Shown one piece after another: positions 5,516-11,227 of a DNA stretch of 11,355 nt. How positions within the stretch are numbered: the stretch's first letter is position 1; each line of letters opens with the position of its first letter. The notes under the pieces were generated by a model. That model made no database searches. It was not told the DNA's origin and was given only the letters and a program-made list of their open reading frames with translations. The stretch lies in assembly GCA_026785865.1 (NCBI GenBank), contig JAJAZG010000034.1, positions 1-11,355 on the forward strand, given 5' to 3'. This DNA comes from Pseudanabaena sp. CAN_BIN31 (GTDB lineage: Bacteria > Cyanobacteriota > Cyanobacteriia > Pseudanabaenales > Pseudanabaenaceae). A program made the translations under genes and the position numbers.

Positions 5516-5826
5516 GTGAGCTTACGAAAATCGCAGCGATTTTATTCAAGAATCTCTCAGATGCTTTACTGGCAACAGCTTCACAGCTTAATAAACTCGA
5601 TGTGCCATTATCGCAAACTGAATTTGAAGAAAATCCCAAAATCGCAAGCTTAAAAATCGGTGATTTTGTAATTTGCAACTACAAAAATCGCAGGATCGGC
5701 GGTGACATTCTGGCGATCACCGAAACTGGCAAAATTACAGTATTCAATGCAGCACTGGATAAAACCATCGTAGTTACCATTAACCAAATCGTTTACAAGC
5801 GCTTAGCAGCTTACGAAATTAGTTAG
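5512..5826 (+). CDS. Small protein resembling the replication protein's KOW-like tail
   Basis: A 104-residue protein whose ATG overlaps the replication gene stop (ATGA), indicating translational coupling. The first 35 residues form a helix (LTKIAAILFKNLSDALLATASQL). Residues about 43-98 are beta-rich with a KOW/SH3-like pattern. IASLKIGDFV, GGDILAIT, TGKITVF and VTINQIVYKRL line up with IAPLQVGDRV, GRSGTIQDI, AGKIANV and IPLAHLERA in the tail of the upstream protein, so the two are probably diverged copies of one domain. It may be an accessory replication or nucleic-acid-binding factor. Its last codons form the left arm of a large hairpin. Confidence 0.7.
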   Translation: MSELTKIAAILFKNLSDALLATASQLNKLDVPLSQTEFEENPKIASLKIGDFVICNYKNRRIGGDILAITETGKITVFNAALDKTIVVTINQIVYKRLAAYEIS

Positions 5827-5871
5827 TTTGCGTAAATAACCATTATCGCAAACTACTCAATTTCGTAAGCT
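5808..5871. other. Large two-tier hairpin at the end of the replication module
   Basis: AGCTTACGAAATT (5808-5820) pairs perfectly with AATTTCGTAAGCT (5859-5871). After a 4/4 internal loop, AGTTTGCG (5825-5832) pairs with CGCAAACT (5847-5854) around a 14-nt AT-rich loop. No T-run follows, so it is not a standard terminator. A second small hairpin, GCTAC-TT-GTAGC, follows at 5869-5880. Its position about 490 bp beyond the iteron-like array suggests a replication or mRNA-stability role, such as a single-strand initiation site, but this is inferred. Confidence 0.65.
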
Positions 5872-5976
5872 ACTTGTAGCGGTGCTATCTAGCTTGCAAA
5901 CTCTTAAAATCATTGCTAGAAAAGCACTTGAGAGGTTTTTAAATAGGATTGCCGCGATTTTCATAATGAGATCCCC

Positions 5977-5996
5977 TTGACGTATAGTTGACATAT
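5977..5996 (+). promoter_or_regulatory. TTGACRTAT direct repeat, possible promoter region
   Basis: TTGACGTAT (5977-5985) and TTGACATAT (5988-5996) repeat with an 11-bp period, just before the ribosome-binding site of the 6017 gene. Both contain -35-like TTGAC, but no good -10 follows at the right spacing. The repeat may be an activator site or chance. The stretch 5872-5976 upstream shows nothing else that I can identify. Confidence 0.25.
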
Positions 5997-6016
5997 CGAT
6001 AAGGAGTAAAAAATAA

Positions 6017-6223
6017 ATGTCACAGGAAGAATTTCAAAAACAAGTTTTAGATTCACTCAACGAACTGAAATCGGACTCAGTAGTATTGAGGGCAGACATA
6101 GAAAAATCTAATGAGAAATTTGATGTTTACCGACAAGCAACTCAATCACTGGTTAACCTTGCTTTCGGATTGATAGCCAGCGCCACAATTATCACAGTGG
6201 TTTCATCAGTCTTTAAAAGATAA
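6017..6223 (+). CDS. Small coiled-coil protein with C-terminal membrane span
   Basis: A 68-residue protein. Residues 1-40 form a charged amphipathic helix or coiled coil (KQVLDSLNELKSDSVVLRAD), and residues about 44-64 form one membrane span (LVNLAFGLIASATIITVVSS) ending in a basic FKR. The ribosome-binding site AAGGAG (6001-6006) supports the start. The architecture resembles the small membrane-anchored coiled-coil proteins frequent in cyanobacteria and phages (holin-associated types), but no function can be assigned. It closes the replication-module side of the window before the iron-uptake genes. Confidence 0.65.
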   Translation: MSQEEFQKQVLDSLNELKSDSVVLRADIEKSNEKFDVYRQATQSLVNLAFGLIASATIITVVSSVFKR

Positions 6224-6227
6224 TCTT

Positions 6228-6246
6228 TAATAGCGTTACGCTGTTA
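6228..6246 (+). terminator. Weak hairpin after the 6017 gene
   Basis: TAATAGCG (6228-6235) pairs with CGCTGTTA (6239-6246) through one G-U pair around the loop TTA. It starts 5 bp after the stop codon. It lacks a proper T-run, so termination would be weak at best. Confidence 0.3.
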
Positions 6247-6316
6247 TACGACATTTCACAAAAATCTGGATAATTTGTTAATCTAAACAGGAACTATTTG
6301 CAAGTAGCTAGACTTA

Positions 6317-7321
6317 ATGGATCGGCAACGCAGAAAAATATTGGCATTGGGGCTTGCTGGAATGGGGGTGATCGGCGGCGCGATCGCCTGTAGTCCGATA
6401 GCATTCTTGGATCGCAAAAACGAACCAAACAATCCACCCAAAAAAATTGTCATTCCACCGATGCAGCTTAATGATGCTTCACAGGAACGAATTAAGAGCA
6501 GTGGACTCGATCCGATCGCGGCTTTGCGAGAATTTGACTATGGCAAAGTTAGCCAAGAAAATGGGCGCACTGTACGCGAATTTCAACTGACTGCAAAAAC
6601 TAAAACAGTTAAGTTAAATGCTGCGACTGACTTTATTACTTGGAATGTAAACGATCGCGTACCAGGTCCAACCCTGAGAGCAACGGCAGGCGATCGGGTG
6701 CGAATTGCTTTTGCAAATCAAGCTGGTCATTCGCACTCGTTACACTTTCATGGTGAACATGCGGCGGCGATGGATGGGGTGAAACCAATTCGGCATGGGG
6801 CGGCGACTATTTATGAATTTGATGCGCTGCCCTATGGGGTACATCTCTATCATTGCCATGTGGAGCCAGTGGCACGACATATTGGCAAAGGGTTGTACGG
6901 TATGTTTATCATCGATCCGCCAACGCCTCGCCCCCCTGCGGATGAGATAGTTTTGATCATGGCGGGGTATGACACTAATGGGGATGGGCGTAATGAAATG
7001 TATGCATTTAATGGTTTGCCGCACTTTTATATGCAGCAACCGATCGCAGTGCAGCAAAATCAGCTATTGCGTTTATATGTCCTTAACATGATTGAATTTG
7101 ACCCAGTAGCGACTTTTCATGTCCATGCCAATATGTTTCAGGTATATCGGACAGGGCGGAGTATGACTCCCAGTGAAGAAACCGATGTGATCACGATGGG
7201 AACTGCCGAGCGGCATATTTTAGAGTTGACATATCGATTTACGGGTAAATATATGTTTCATCCGCATCAAGATGCGATCGCTGAAGCTGGCTGTATGGGA
7301 TTATTTAATGTAATTACTTAA
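6317..7321 (+). CDS. Tat-exported two-domain multicopper oxidase, probable ferroxidase
   Basis: A 334-residue cupredoxin-type oxidase. The N-terminus has a twin-arginine signal (RQRRKILALGLAG), a hydrophobic core and Cys25 (AIAC), so it is exported folded and possibly lipid-anchored. Four His-x-His pairs supply eight trinuclear-centre ligands: H143/H145 (HFHG), H179/H181 (HCH), H268/H270 (HVH) and H315/H317 (HPH). The type 1 copper ligands C180 and H188 lie in domain 1 and none is evident in domain 2, as in type-C two-domain oxidases, which assemble as trimers. By position the axial residue is Leu193 rather than Met, a feature of high-potential sites in ferroxidases and laccases. Two genes downstream is an FTR1 permease, so Fe(II) oxidation coupled to Fe(III) uptake is the likely role. 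A laccase-like or cuprous oxidase is the alternative. No clear ribosome-binding site is visible. Confidence 0.88.
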   Translation: MDRQRRKILALGLAGMGVIGGAIACSPIAFLDRKNEPNNPPKKIVIPPMQLNDASQERIKSSGLDPIAALREFDYGKVSQENGRTVREFQLTAKTKTVKLNAATDFITWNVNDRVPGPTLRATAGDRVRIAFANQAGHSHSLHFHGEHAAAMDGVKPIRHGAATIYEFDALPYGVHLYHCHVEPVARHIGKGLYGMFIIDPPTPRPPADEIVLIMAGYDTNGDGRNEMYAFNGLPHFYMQQPIAVQQNQLLRLYVLNMIEFDPVATFHVHANMFQVYRTGRSMTPSEETDVITMGTAERHILELTYRFTGKYMFHPHQDAIAEAGCMGLFNVIT

Positions 7322-7367
7322 GAGTCAAAAAAAATTGGCGGCACAAAGCACTTCTTGTTTTTTTGAT

Positions 7368-7386
7368 TTTATTGATAATAATTCGC
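7368..7386. promoter_or_regulatory. Candidate Fur box
   Basis: The core TGATAATAAT (7373-7382) matches nine of ten central positions of the classical Fur box, and the 19-bp window matches about 13 of 19. It lies in the 161-bp gap before the lipoprotein-FTR1 pair, an expected place for iron control. AT-rich DNA gives such matches by chance. The rest of the gap (7322-7482) shows no convincing promoter. Confidence 0.25.
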
Positions 7387-7482
7387 AAGTTCATGTTCTA
7401 ATGGGATTAAATCAGTTATTGCAATTTAGTTGCATTAATAGGCAGTTATTCATCTAGTTATATTTTATTCGTTTTTAATTTC

Positions 7483-8562
7483 ATGCTTGCAATTTTCTCT
7501 CCCATTCTCAAATACTTTAAAGCTCTAGTTAAAACCAAAACCTTCCTGCTACTGTTTGCTTTGTCTTTGGTCAGCGCGATCGCTATTTCCGCTTGTACCA
7601 ATGAACCTAAAGTCACAAGTTCACCAATCGCAAGTGAGACAACTGAGTCTAAATCTGGGTCTAAGACTGAGACTCAAAAAGACTCAATGATGACCGGTCA
7701 TAGTAAAGCCAAGATTAATATCAATGAGGCGATCTTGTCGGAGCTAGACAAGCTTGAAGCGAAGTTAGGAGTTGCGGGTTTATCTAACAAAATTCAGGCG
7801 GCGCGTCCCTATGCGAAGACTGAGGATTTAGTTACAAAGAAAGTCATAACTGCGCCACAGTTTGAACAAATCAAAGATATGGTTGGCACAGAAACTGTCG
7901 AACTGACAGGAGAGGCTAAGGATGTTGATTATTTGACTAAGTTGGGACTGATGAAAGGTCACATGATCGTAGCCAAAGAGTTAATTGATGTTCAGAAACC
8001 CGAACAAGCACTTCCTCACATCGGACATCCTGTTGAAGAAATTTATGCAGATGTAGAAGGACAACTGAAACAACGTAATGTCAAAGATTTTAAGCAGTCG
8101 CTGATCGATTTGCAGCAATTGATTAAATCTAAACCTAGCGATCCGATGGTTGCGACTAAATATAATGAGGCAATGACTAGTATCGATAATGCGATCGCCG
8201 CCATTCCTGAATCCCAACGTCAATCACCCAAGTTGGCGCTACAAGTGATTAATACAATTCTCGATACTGCTAGCTCAGAATATACAGCCGCGATCGCGAA
8301 TAATAAAATCAAAGAAATTATTGAGTACCAAGACTCACGCGGTTTCACGCTCTATGTCGAGCAGTTGTATAAGGATATTGCTCCAGCAATGCAAAAAGAT
8401 TATCCCGATGCTCACAAACAATTTACCGCAAGTTTAGCAAAACTAAAACCAGCTTACCCTAGCCCACTTGCGCCTGAAAAACCTGTGCTGTCAGTTGCTG
8501 ATATGTCAGAACTGATTAAAGGGAACGAACAAGCCGCCGCCACAGTTTATACAAAATCTTAA
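7483..8562 (+). CDS. Iron-uptake lipoprotein with helix-hairpin-helix segment
   Basis: A 359-residue exported lipoprotein: a long hydrophobic signal (FLLLFALSLVSAIAISAC) ends at the lipobox Cys38, followed by a Ser/Thr-rich linker (about 39-70). Residues about 73-130 (ININEAILSELDKLEAKLG ... IQAARPYAKTEDLV) match the ComEA-type helix-hairpin-helix pattern. The remainder is helical and includes the His/Met-containing stretches LMKGHMIVAKEL and ALPHIGHPVEEIY, reminiscent of periplasmic partners of FTR1 permeases (EfeO/imelysin-like). It lies 4 bp before the permease gene and downstream of the oxidase, so it probably receives or delivers iron at the membrane. The hairpin motif is usually linked to DNA binding, so its role here is unclear. 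No good ribosome-binding site precedes the ATG. Confidence 0.75.
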   Translation: MLAIFSPILKYFKALVKTKTFLLLFALSLVSAIAISACTNEPKVTSSPIASETTESKSGSKTETQKDSMMTGHSKAKININEAILSELDKLEAKLGVAGLSNKIQAARPYAKTEDLVTKKVITAPQFEQIKDMVGTETVELTGEAKDVDYLTKLGLMKGHMIVAKELIDVQKPEQALPHIGHPVEEIYADVEGQLKQRNVKDFKQSLIDLQQLIKSKPSDPMVATKYNEAMTSIDNAIAAIPESQRQSPKLALQVINTILDTASSEYTAAIANNKIKEIIEYQDSRGFTLYVEQLYKDIAPAMQKDYPDAHKQFTASLAKLKPAYPSPLAPEKPVLSVADMSELIKGNEQAAATVYTKS

Positions 8563-8566
8563 AAAC

Positions 8567-9487
8567 ATGGACTTTAGTTTAACTCTTCCCACCTTTGCGA
8601 TTACTTTGCGCGAAGGAGTCGAAGCCGCCTTAGTAATTGGTATTGTCTTGGCTTATCTAAAGCGTGCCAAGCGATCGCATCTTAATCGTTGGGTATTTGC
8701 AGGGATTGGCGCTGGTCTGGTGATTAGTGCGATCGTTGGCATTATTTTTAATTGGTTTATGCAAAGCGTTAGTGCTAGCAACCCAGAGCTAGCACCGATA
8801 TTTGAGCCATTACTCGAAGGCGTGTTTAGTATCGCCGCGATCGCCATGTTGACATGGATGTTGATCTGGATGACAAAACAGAGCCGTGCGATCAAAGGAG
8901 AAGTTGAAAGCTCTTTATCAAATGCACTCGGCAAAGGCAAAAAAGCAGGATTAGGAATCTTTGGGCTAGTTTTATTTGCAATTTTGCGCGAAGGTTTTGA
9001 AGTCGTTTTATTTATTTCTTCTAAATTTCAAGAAGGATTTATGCCAGCCCTCGGAGCCATAAGTGGAATTGCCGCCGCCACCGCGATCGCTGTTGCTTTA
9101 TTTAAATTTGGTATCCAGATTAATATCCGAGCCTTTTTTAAAATTATGGGCTTCATGCTCCTAGCGATCGTTTCAGGCTTAGTCATTTCCGCCCTCGCAC
9201 GTTTTGACACTGCTTTGCAAATTCTTGCCCTAAGCGATCGCAAGTCCGAGGCAATTTGTTTCTATTACGAACATTTTGCTCGCGAGCATTCTTGCATTCT
9301 CGGTAATATGGTGTGGAATGGTAGCAAAATTTTACCCGCCGAAAAATTCCCAGGAGTGGTGCTAAGTTCACTATTTGGTTACACCGATAAGCTTTATCTA
9401 GTTCAGGCGATCGCCTATGTCCTATTTTTAGCGATCGTTGGCACAATTTATTACCGCAGCTTAAACGATCAACTCGCTTCAAAATAA
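8567..9487 (+). CDS. FTR1-family high-affinity iron permease
   Basis: A 306-residue polytopic inner-membrane permease with about seven hydrophobic spans. It carries the two diagnostic REGxE iron-binding motifs: R15EGVE19 in the first span and R141EGFE145 in the fourth region. These match the REXXE motifs of yeast Ftr1 and bacterial EfeU, which take up Fe(III) produced by a partner oxidase. The length is normal for the family. The ATG follows the lipoprotein stop by 4 bp without a ribosome-binding site, indicating coupling. A soluble Cys-containing loop (about 229-248, with FYYEHFAREHSC) lies before the last span. Together with the upstream multicopper oxidase it forms an Fet3/Ftr1-like oxidase-permease pair. 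The gap 9488-9591 contains no obvious terminator. Confidence 0.93.
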   Translation: MDFSLTLPTFAITLREGVEAALVIGIVLAYLKRAKRSHLNRWVFAGIGAGLVISAIVGIIFNWFMQSVSASNPELAPIFEPLLEGVFSIAAIAMLTWMLIWMTKQSRAIKGEVESSLSNALGKGKKAGLGIFGLVLFAILREGFEVVLFISSKFQEGFMPALGAISGIAAATAIAVALFKFGIQINIRAFFKIMGFMLLAIVSGLVISALARFDTALQILALSDRKSEAICFYYEHFAREHSCILGNMVWNGSKILPAEKFPGVVLSSLFGYTDKLYLVQAIAYVLFLAIVGTIYYRSLNDQLASK

Positions 9488-9591
9488 AAATTAAAGCCAG
9501 ACCAAAAAGGTTAAATTTTAGTTATTGCTTTTTAGAGCCACAAAAACCTATGATCACCTCAAAGTAAACTCTAATTTAAGAGGAAATTTCT

Positions 9592-9927
9592 ATGACAACT
9601 ATCCGTGAAGTCACTGGCGATCCTAATGATTTTTGGAGCGAGCTAAGTTGGTCAGATTTGACCAGTGCCGAACAAAGCCTCTGGACTCAGTTGGGCTGGA
9701 ATGAAGAAAATTGGGATGATGAATTAGATTTTCCCGAATGGGGCGATCTTTCTAGCGAGGATAAAAAGCTATGGGGCATTCTTGGCTGGACACAATCTAG
9801 CTGGGAAGGCGACGACGATATCCCTGCATCGGCTGAAAAACTTTGGGAAGACCTAACCAGCGTAGAACAATCTGCTGCGACCAAGCTAGGCTACACCAAA
9901 GATAAATGGGATGACGAAGAAGTTTAA
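9592..9927 (+). CDS. Acidic Trp-rich repeat protein
   Basis: A 111-residue, strongly acidic soluble protein of unknown function, made of three related units at about residues 14-45, 49-76 and 84-110. Each unit has the pattern W-x-(D/E)-L-(T/S)-S-x-(E/D)-x-x-x-(W/A)-x-x-LG(W/Y)-x-x-x-x-W-(D/E). Examples are WSDLTSAEQSLWTQLGW and LWEDLTSVEQSAATKLGY, each followed by a Trp-Asp/Glu acidic turn. There is no signal peptide and no Cys. A good ribosome-binding site (AGGA at 9581-9584, 7-nt spacing) supports the start, and a strong terminator follows, so it is probably a single-gene transcript. The repeat could be a small helical protein-interaction module. Confidence 0.75.
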   Translation: MTTIREVTGDPNDFWSELSWSDLTSAEQSLWTQLGWNEENWDDELDFPEWGDLSSEDKKLWGILGWTQSSWEGDDDIPASAEKLWEDLTSVEQSAATKLGYTKDKWDDEEV

Positions 9928-9932
9928 GTAGC

Positions 9933-9969
9933 AAAAATATAGTCAGCGCAAAGCGCTGGCTATATTTTT
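9933..9969. terminator. Strong bidirectional terminator
   Basis: A 17-bp stem with one G-U pair, AAAAATATAGTCAGCGC (9933-9949), a 3-nt loop AAA and GCGCTGGCTATATTTTT (9953-9969). The T-run on one strand and A-run on the other let it stop transcription from both sides. It starts 5 bp after the Trp-rich repeat gene and insulates the tRNA gene. Confidence 0.85.
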
Positions 9970-10042
9970 GGGTGGATTTCTACAATTTAGAAAATTTTGA
10001 TCGTAAATTTACACGTTTCGCGTTAGAATAGCAAAGCCCTGA

Positions 10043-10125
10043 GGGGGTATGGCGGAATGGTAGACGCTACGGACTTAAAATCCGTTGACTGTAAGGTCGT
10101 ATGGGTTCAAGTCCCTTTACCCCCA
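10043..10125 (+). tRNA. trnL: tRNA-Leu (anticodon UAA), intronless
   Basis: A complete class II tRNA. Acceptor arms GGGGGTA (10043-10049) and TACCCCC (10118-10124) are followed by discriminator A10125. The D arm is GGCGGAATGGTAGACGC. The anticodon stem is ACGGA/TCCGT around the 7-nt loop CTTAAAA, with TAA at 10076-10078. A long variable arm (GACTGTAAGGTC) and the T loop GGGTTCAAGTCCC follow. The 3' CCA is not encoded. In many cyanobacteria this gene carries a group I intron in the anticodon loop; here the loop is uninterrupted. A possible -10, TAGAAT, lies at 10024-10029 without a clear -35. Confidence 0.97.
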
Positions 10126-10133
10126 CTTAAATC

Positions 10134-10186
10134 AAAACCCAATAAGCAGATGCGGCGCTCAGCGCCGCATCTGCTTATTGGGTTTT
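10134..10186. terminator. Perfect 25-bp hairpin terminator after the tRNA
   Basis: AAAACCC (10134-10140) through 10158 is perfectly complementary to 10162-10186, with a 3-nt loop TCA. The 25-bp stem has a GC-rich tip (GCGGCGC/GCGCCGC) and a T4 end. It starts 9 bp after the tRNA and would end its transcript. The A/T ends make it bidirectional. From 10187 to 10318 there is only AT-rich sequence with two HIP1 octamers and no gene that I can support. Confidence 0.85.
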
Positions 10187-10318
10187 ATGTCCTAACATAC
10201 TTGGCGATCGCTATACTTAAAAAACTGATGGCGATCGCTGAAGGTATAGGGAATAAATAATGCCAGATGAAATAGAGCAAATAGTAATTAGTTCATCGAC
10301 ATAGTAGAGGAACCCCCC

Positions 10319-10720
10319 ATGACCATGACCTTCGAGCAAATGCAAGATGTTCTTAGCCAAATGACGCAAGCAAATCTAGGCTTGTATCAAAGGCAAAACA
10401 GGATCGAAGGAGAACAGATTGAGACCCGTGCAATTGTCGATCGCACATCAGAGAACCTAACCCGTATTGAAGCGATCGTTGAGTCCAATGCCAGAGCGAT
10501 CGAAGCCACCAACAACTCACTCAATGCCAAATTCGATCAAATGGTCACGGCCACAATTAGAAGTCAAGACAGACTCGAAAGATTGGAGCGCAGGGACAAA
10601 AAATATGATCGAGAGATTAAAGGCTTGCGGATTGAGACAAGGCGAATGTTAGAGCGATGGCTCGGTGAACCTTTTACCGATGATCCAGATGATGATTCAG
10701 ATAATAATGAAACCTCATAG
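10319..10720 (+). CDS. Coiled-coil protein of unknown function
   Basis: A 133-residue, almost entirely helical protein with heptad-like hydrophobic spacing from about residue 5 to 112 (NRIEGEQIETRAIVDRTSEN, LTRIEAIVESNARAIEATNN, RLERLERRDKKYDREIKGLR). It ends in an acidic disordered tail (DDPDDDSDNNETS). There is no signal peptide, membrane span or Cys. The ATG at 10319 has AGAGG (10306-10310) upstream; a second ATG two codons later is possible. Similar small coiled-coil proteins are common in cyanobacteria without known function. It stands alone between the tRNA terminator and the ArsC/Spx-family gene, both on the same strand. Confidence 0.7.
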   Translation: MTMTFEQMQDVLSQMTQANLGLYQRQNRIEGEQIETRAIVDRTSENLTRIEAIVESNARAIEATNNSLNAKFDQMVTATIRSQDRLERLERRDKKYDREIKGLRIETRRMLERWLGEPFTDDPDDDSDNNETS

Positions 10721-10838
10721 AGAAACGACCTAAGCAGCAGCTCATAATGAAATTGACGCAGTGGCGATCGCCAGTAGCAGCTATATTTTGTGATGCCGCT
10801 ACAATAGCGAAGTAACCAGTCATAATTCCAGTAAATTT

Positions 10839-11189
10839 ATGTCTATTAAAGTCTATGGCATCCCCAATTGTGGGACTTGCAAAAAAGCGATCGCATGGCT
10901 AGATGGTCAAGGCATTGCTTACGAGTTTATTAACACCAAAGATTTTCCGCCGACTCGAACCGCGATCGCTGAATGGGTAAATGTCTTAGGAGAAAGATTA
11001 ATGCGAAATACTTCTGGGCAGTCTTACCGAGCGCTCGGTGCTGAAAAAGAAACATGGTCGCATATTCAATGGATTGAAGCCTATGCCAAAGATTCGATGC
11101 TTCTCAAACGACCTTTATTTGTTAAAGATGGTAAAGCGATCGCGATCGGATTTAGAAATCCTGAAGAAATCAAACAAAAATTAGTCTAA
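10839..11189 (+). CDS. ArsC/Spx-family thioredoxin-fold protein
   Basis: A 116-residue cytoplasmic protein of the ArsC/Spx/YffB family. The N-terminus YGIPNCGTCKKAIAWL gives the beta strand and C11-GT-C14 redox motif at the start of helix 1. EFINTKDFPPTRTAI and the C-terminal LLKRPLFVKDGKAIAIGFR contain the family's conserved Arg-Pro and Gly-Phe-Arg stretch. The length (110-130) is normal. Members are glutathione-dependent arsenate reductases, RNA-polymerase-binding regulators (Spx/MgsR) or uncharacterised reductases. The CxxC pair and lack of ars neighbours leave the specific function open. A TACAAT hexamer at 10800-10805 may be its -10, without a recognisable -35. Confidence 0.85.
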   Translation: MSIKVYGIPNCGTCKKAIAWLDGQGIAYEFINTKDFPPTRTAIAEWVNVLGERLMRNTSGQSYRALGAEKETWSHIQWIEAYAKDSMLLKRPLFVKDGKAIAIGFRNPEEIKQKLV

Positions 11190-11193
11190 ATGC

Positions 11194-11216
11194 GAGAGCG
11201 TAGTTTGCACGCTCTC
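11194..11216 (+). terminator. Hairpin after the ArsC/Spx-family gene
   Basis: GAGAGCGT (11194-11201) pairs perfectly with ACGCTCTC (11209-11216) around a 7-nt loop, 4 bp after the stop codon. It is followed by ATTCT rather than a T-run, so it may protect the mRNA end or terminate weakly. Confidence 0.5.
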
Positions 11217-11227
11217 ATTCTAAAGAG

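Noticed and set aside
5418..5678. Minus-strand open frame across the replication and 5512 gene overlap
   Set aside because: It is antisense to two convincing, coupled genes and has no recognisable features.
10043..10125. tRNA-Leu as the attachment site of an integrated element
   Set aside because: No direct repeat of the tRNA 3' end was seen elsewhere in the window, and no integrase gene is present.
10057..10260. Plus-strand open frame of 67 codons
   Set aside because: It runs through the tRNA-Leu gene and the 25-bp hairpin, so it is an artefact of stable RNA sequence.
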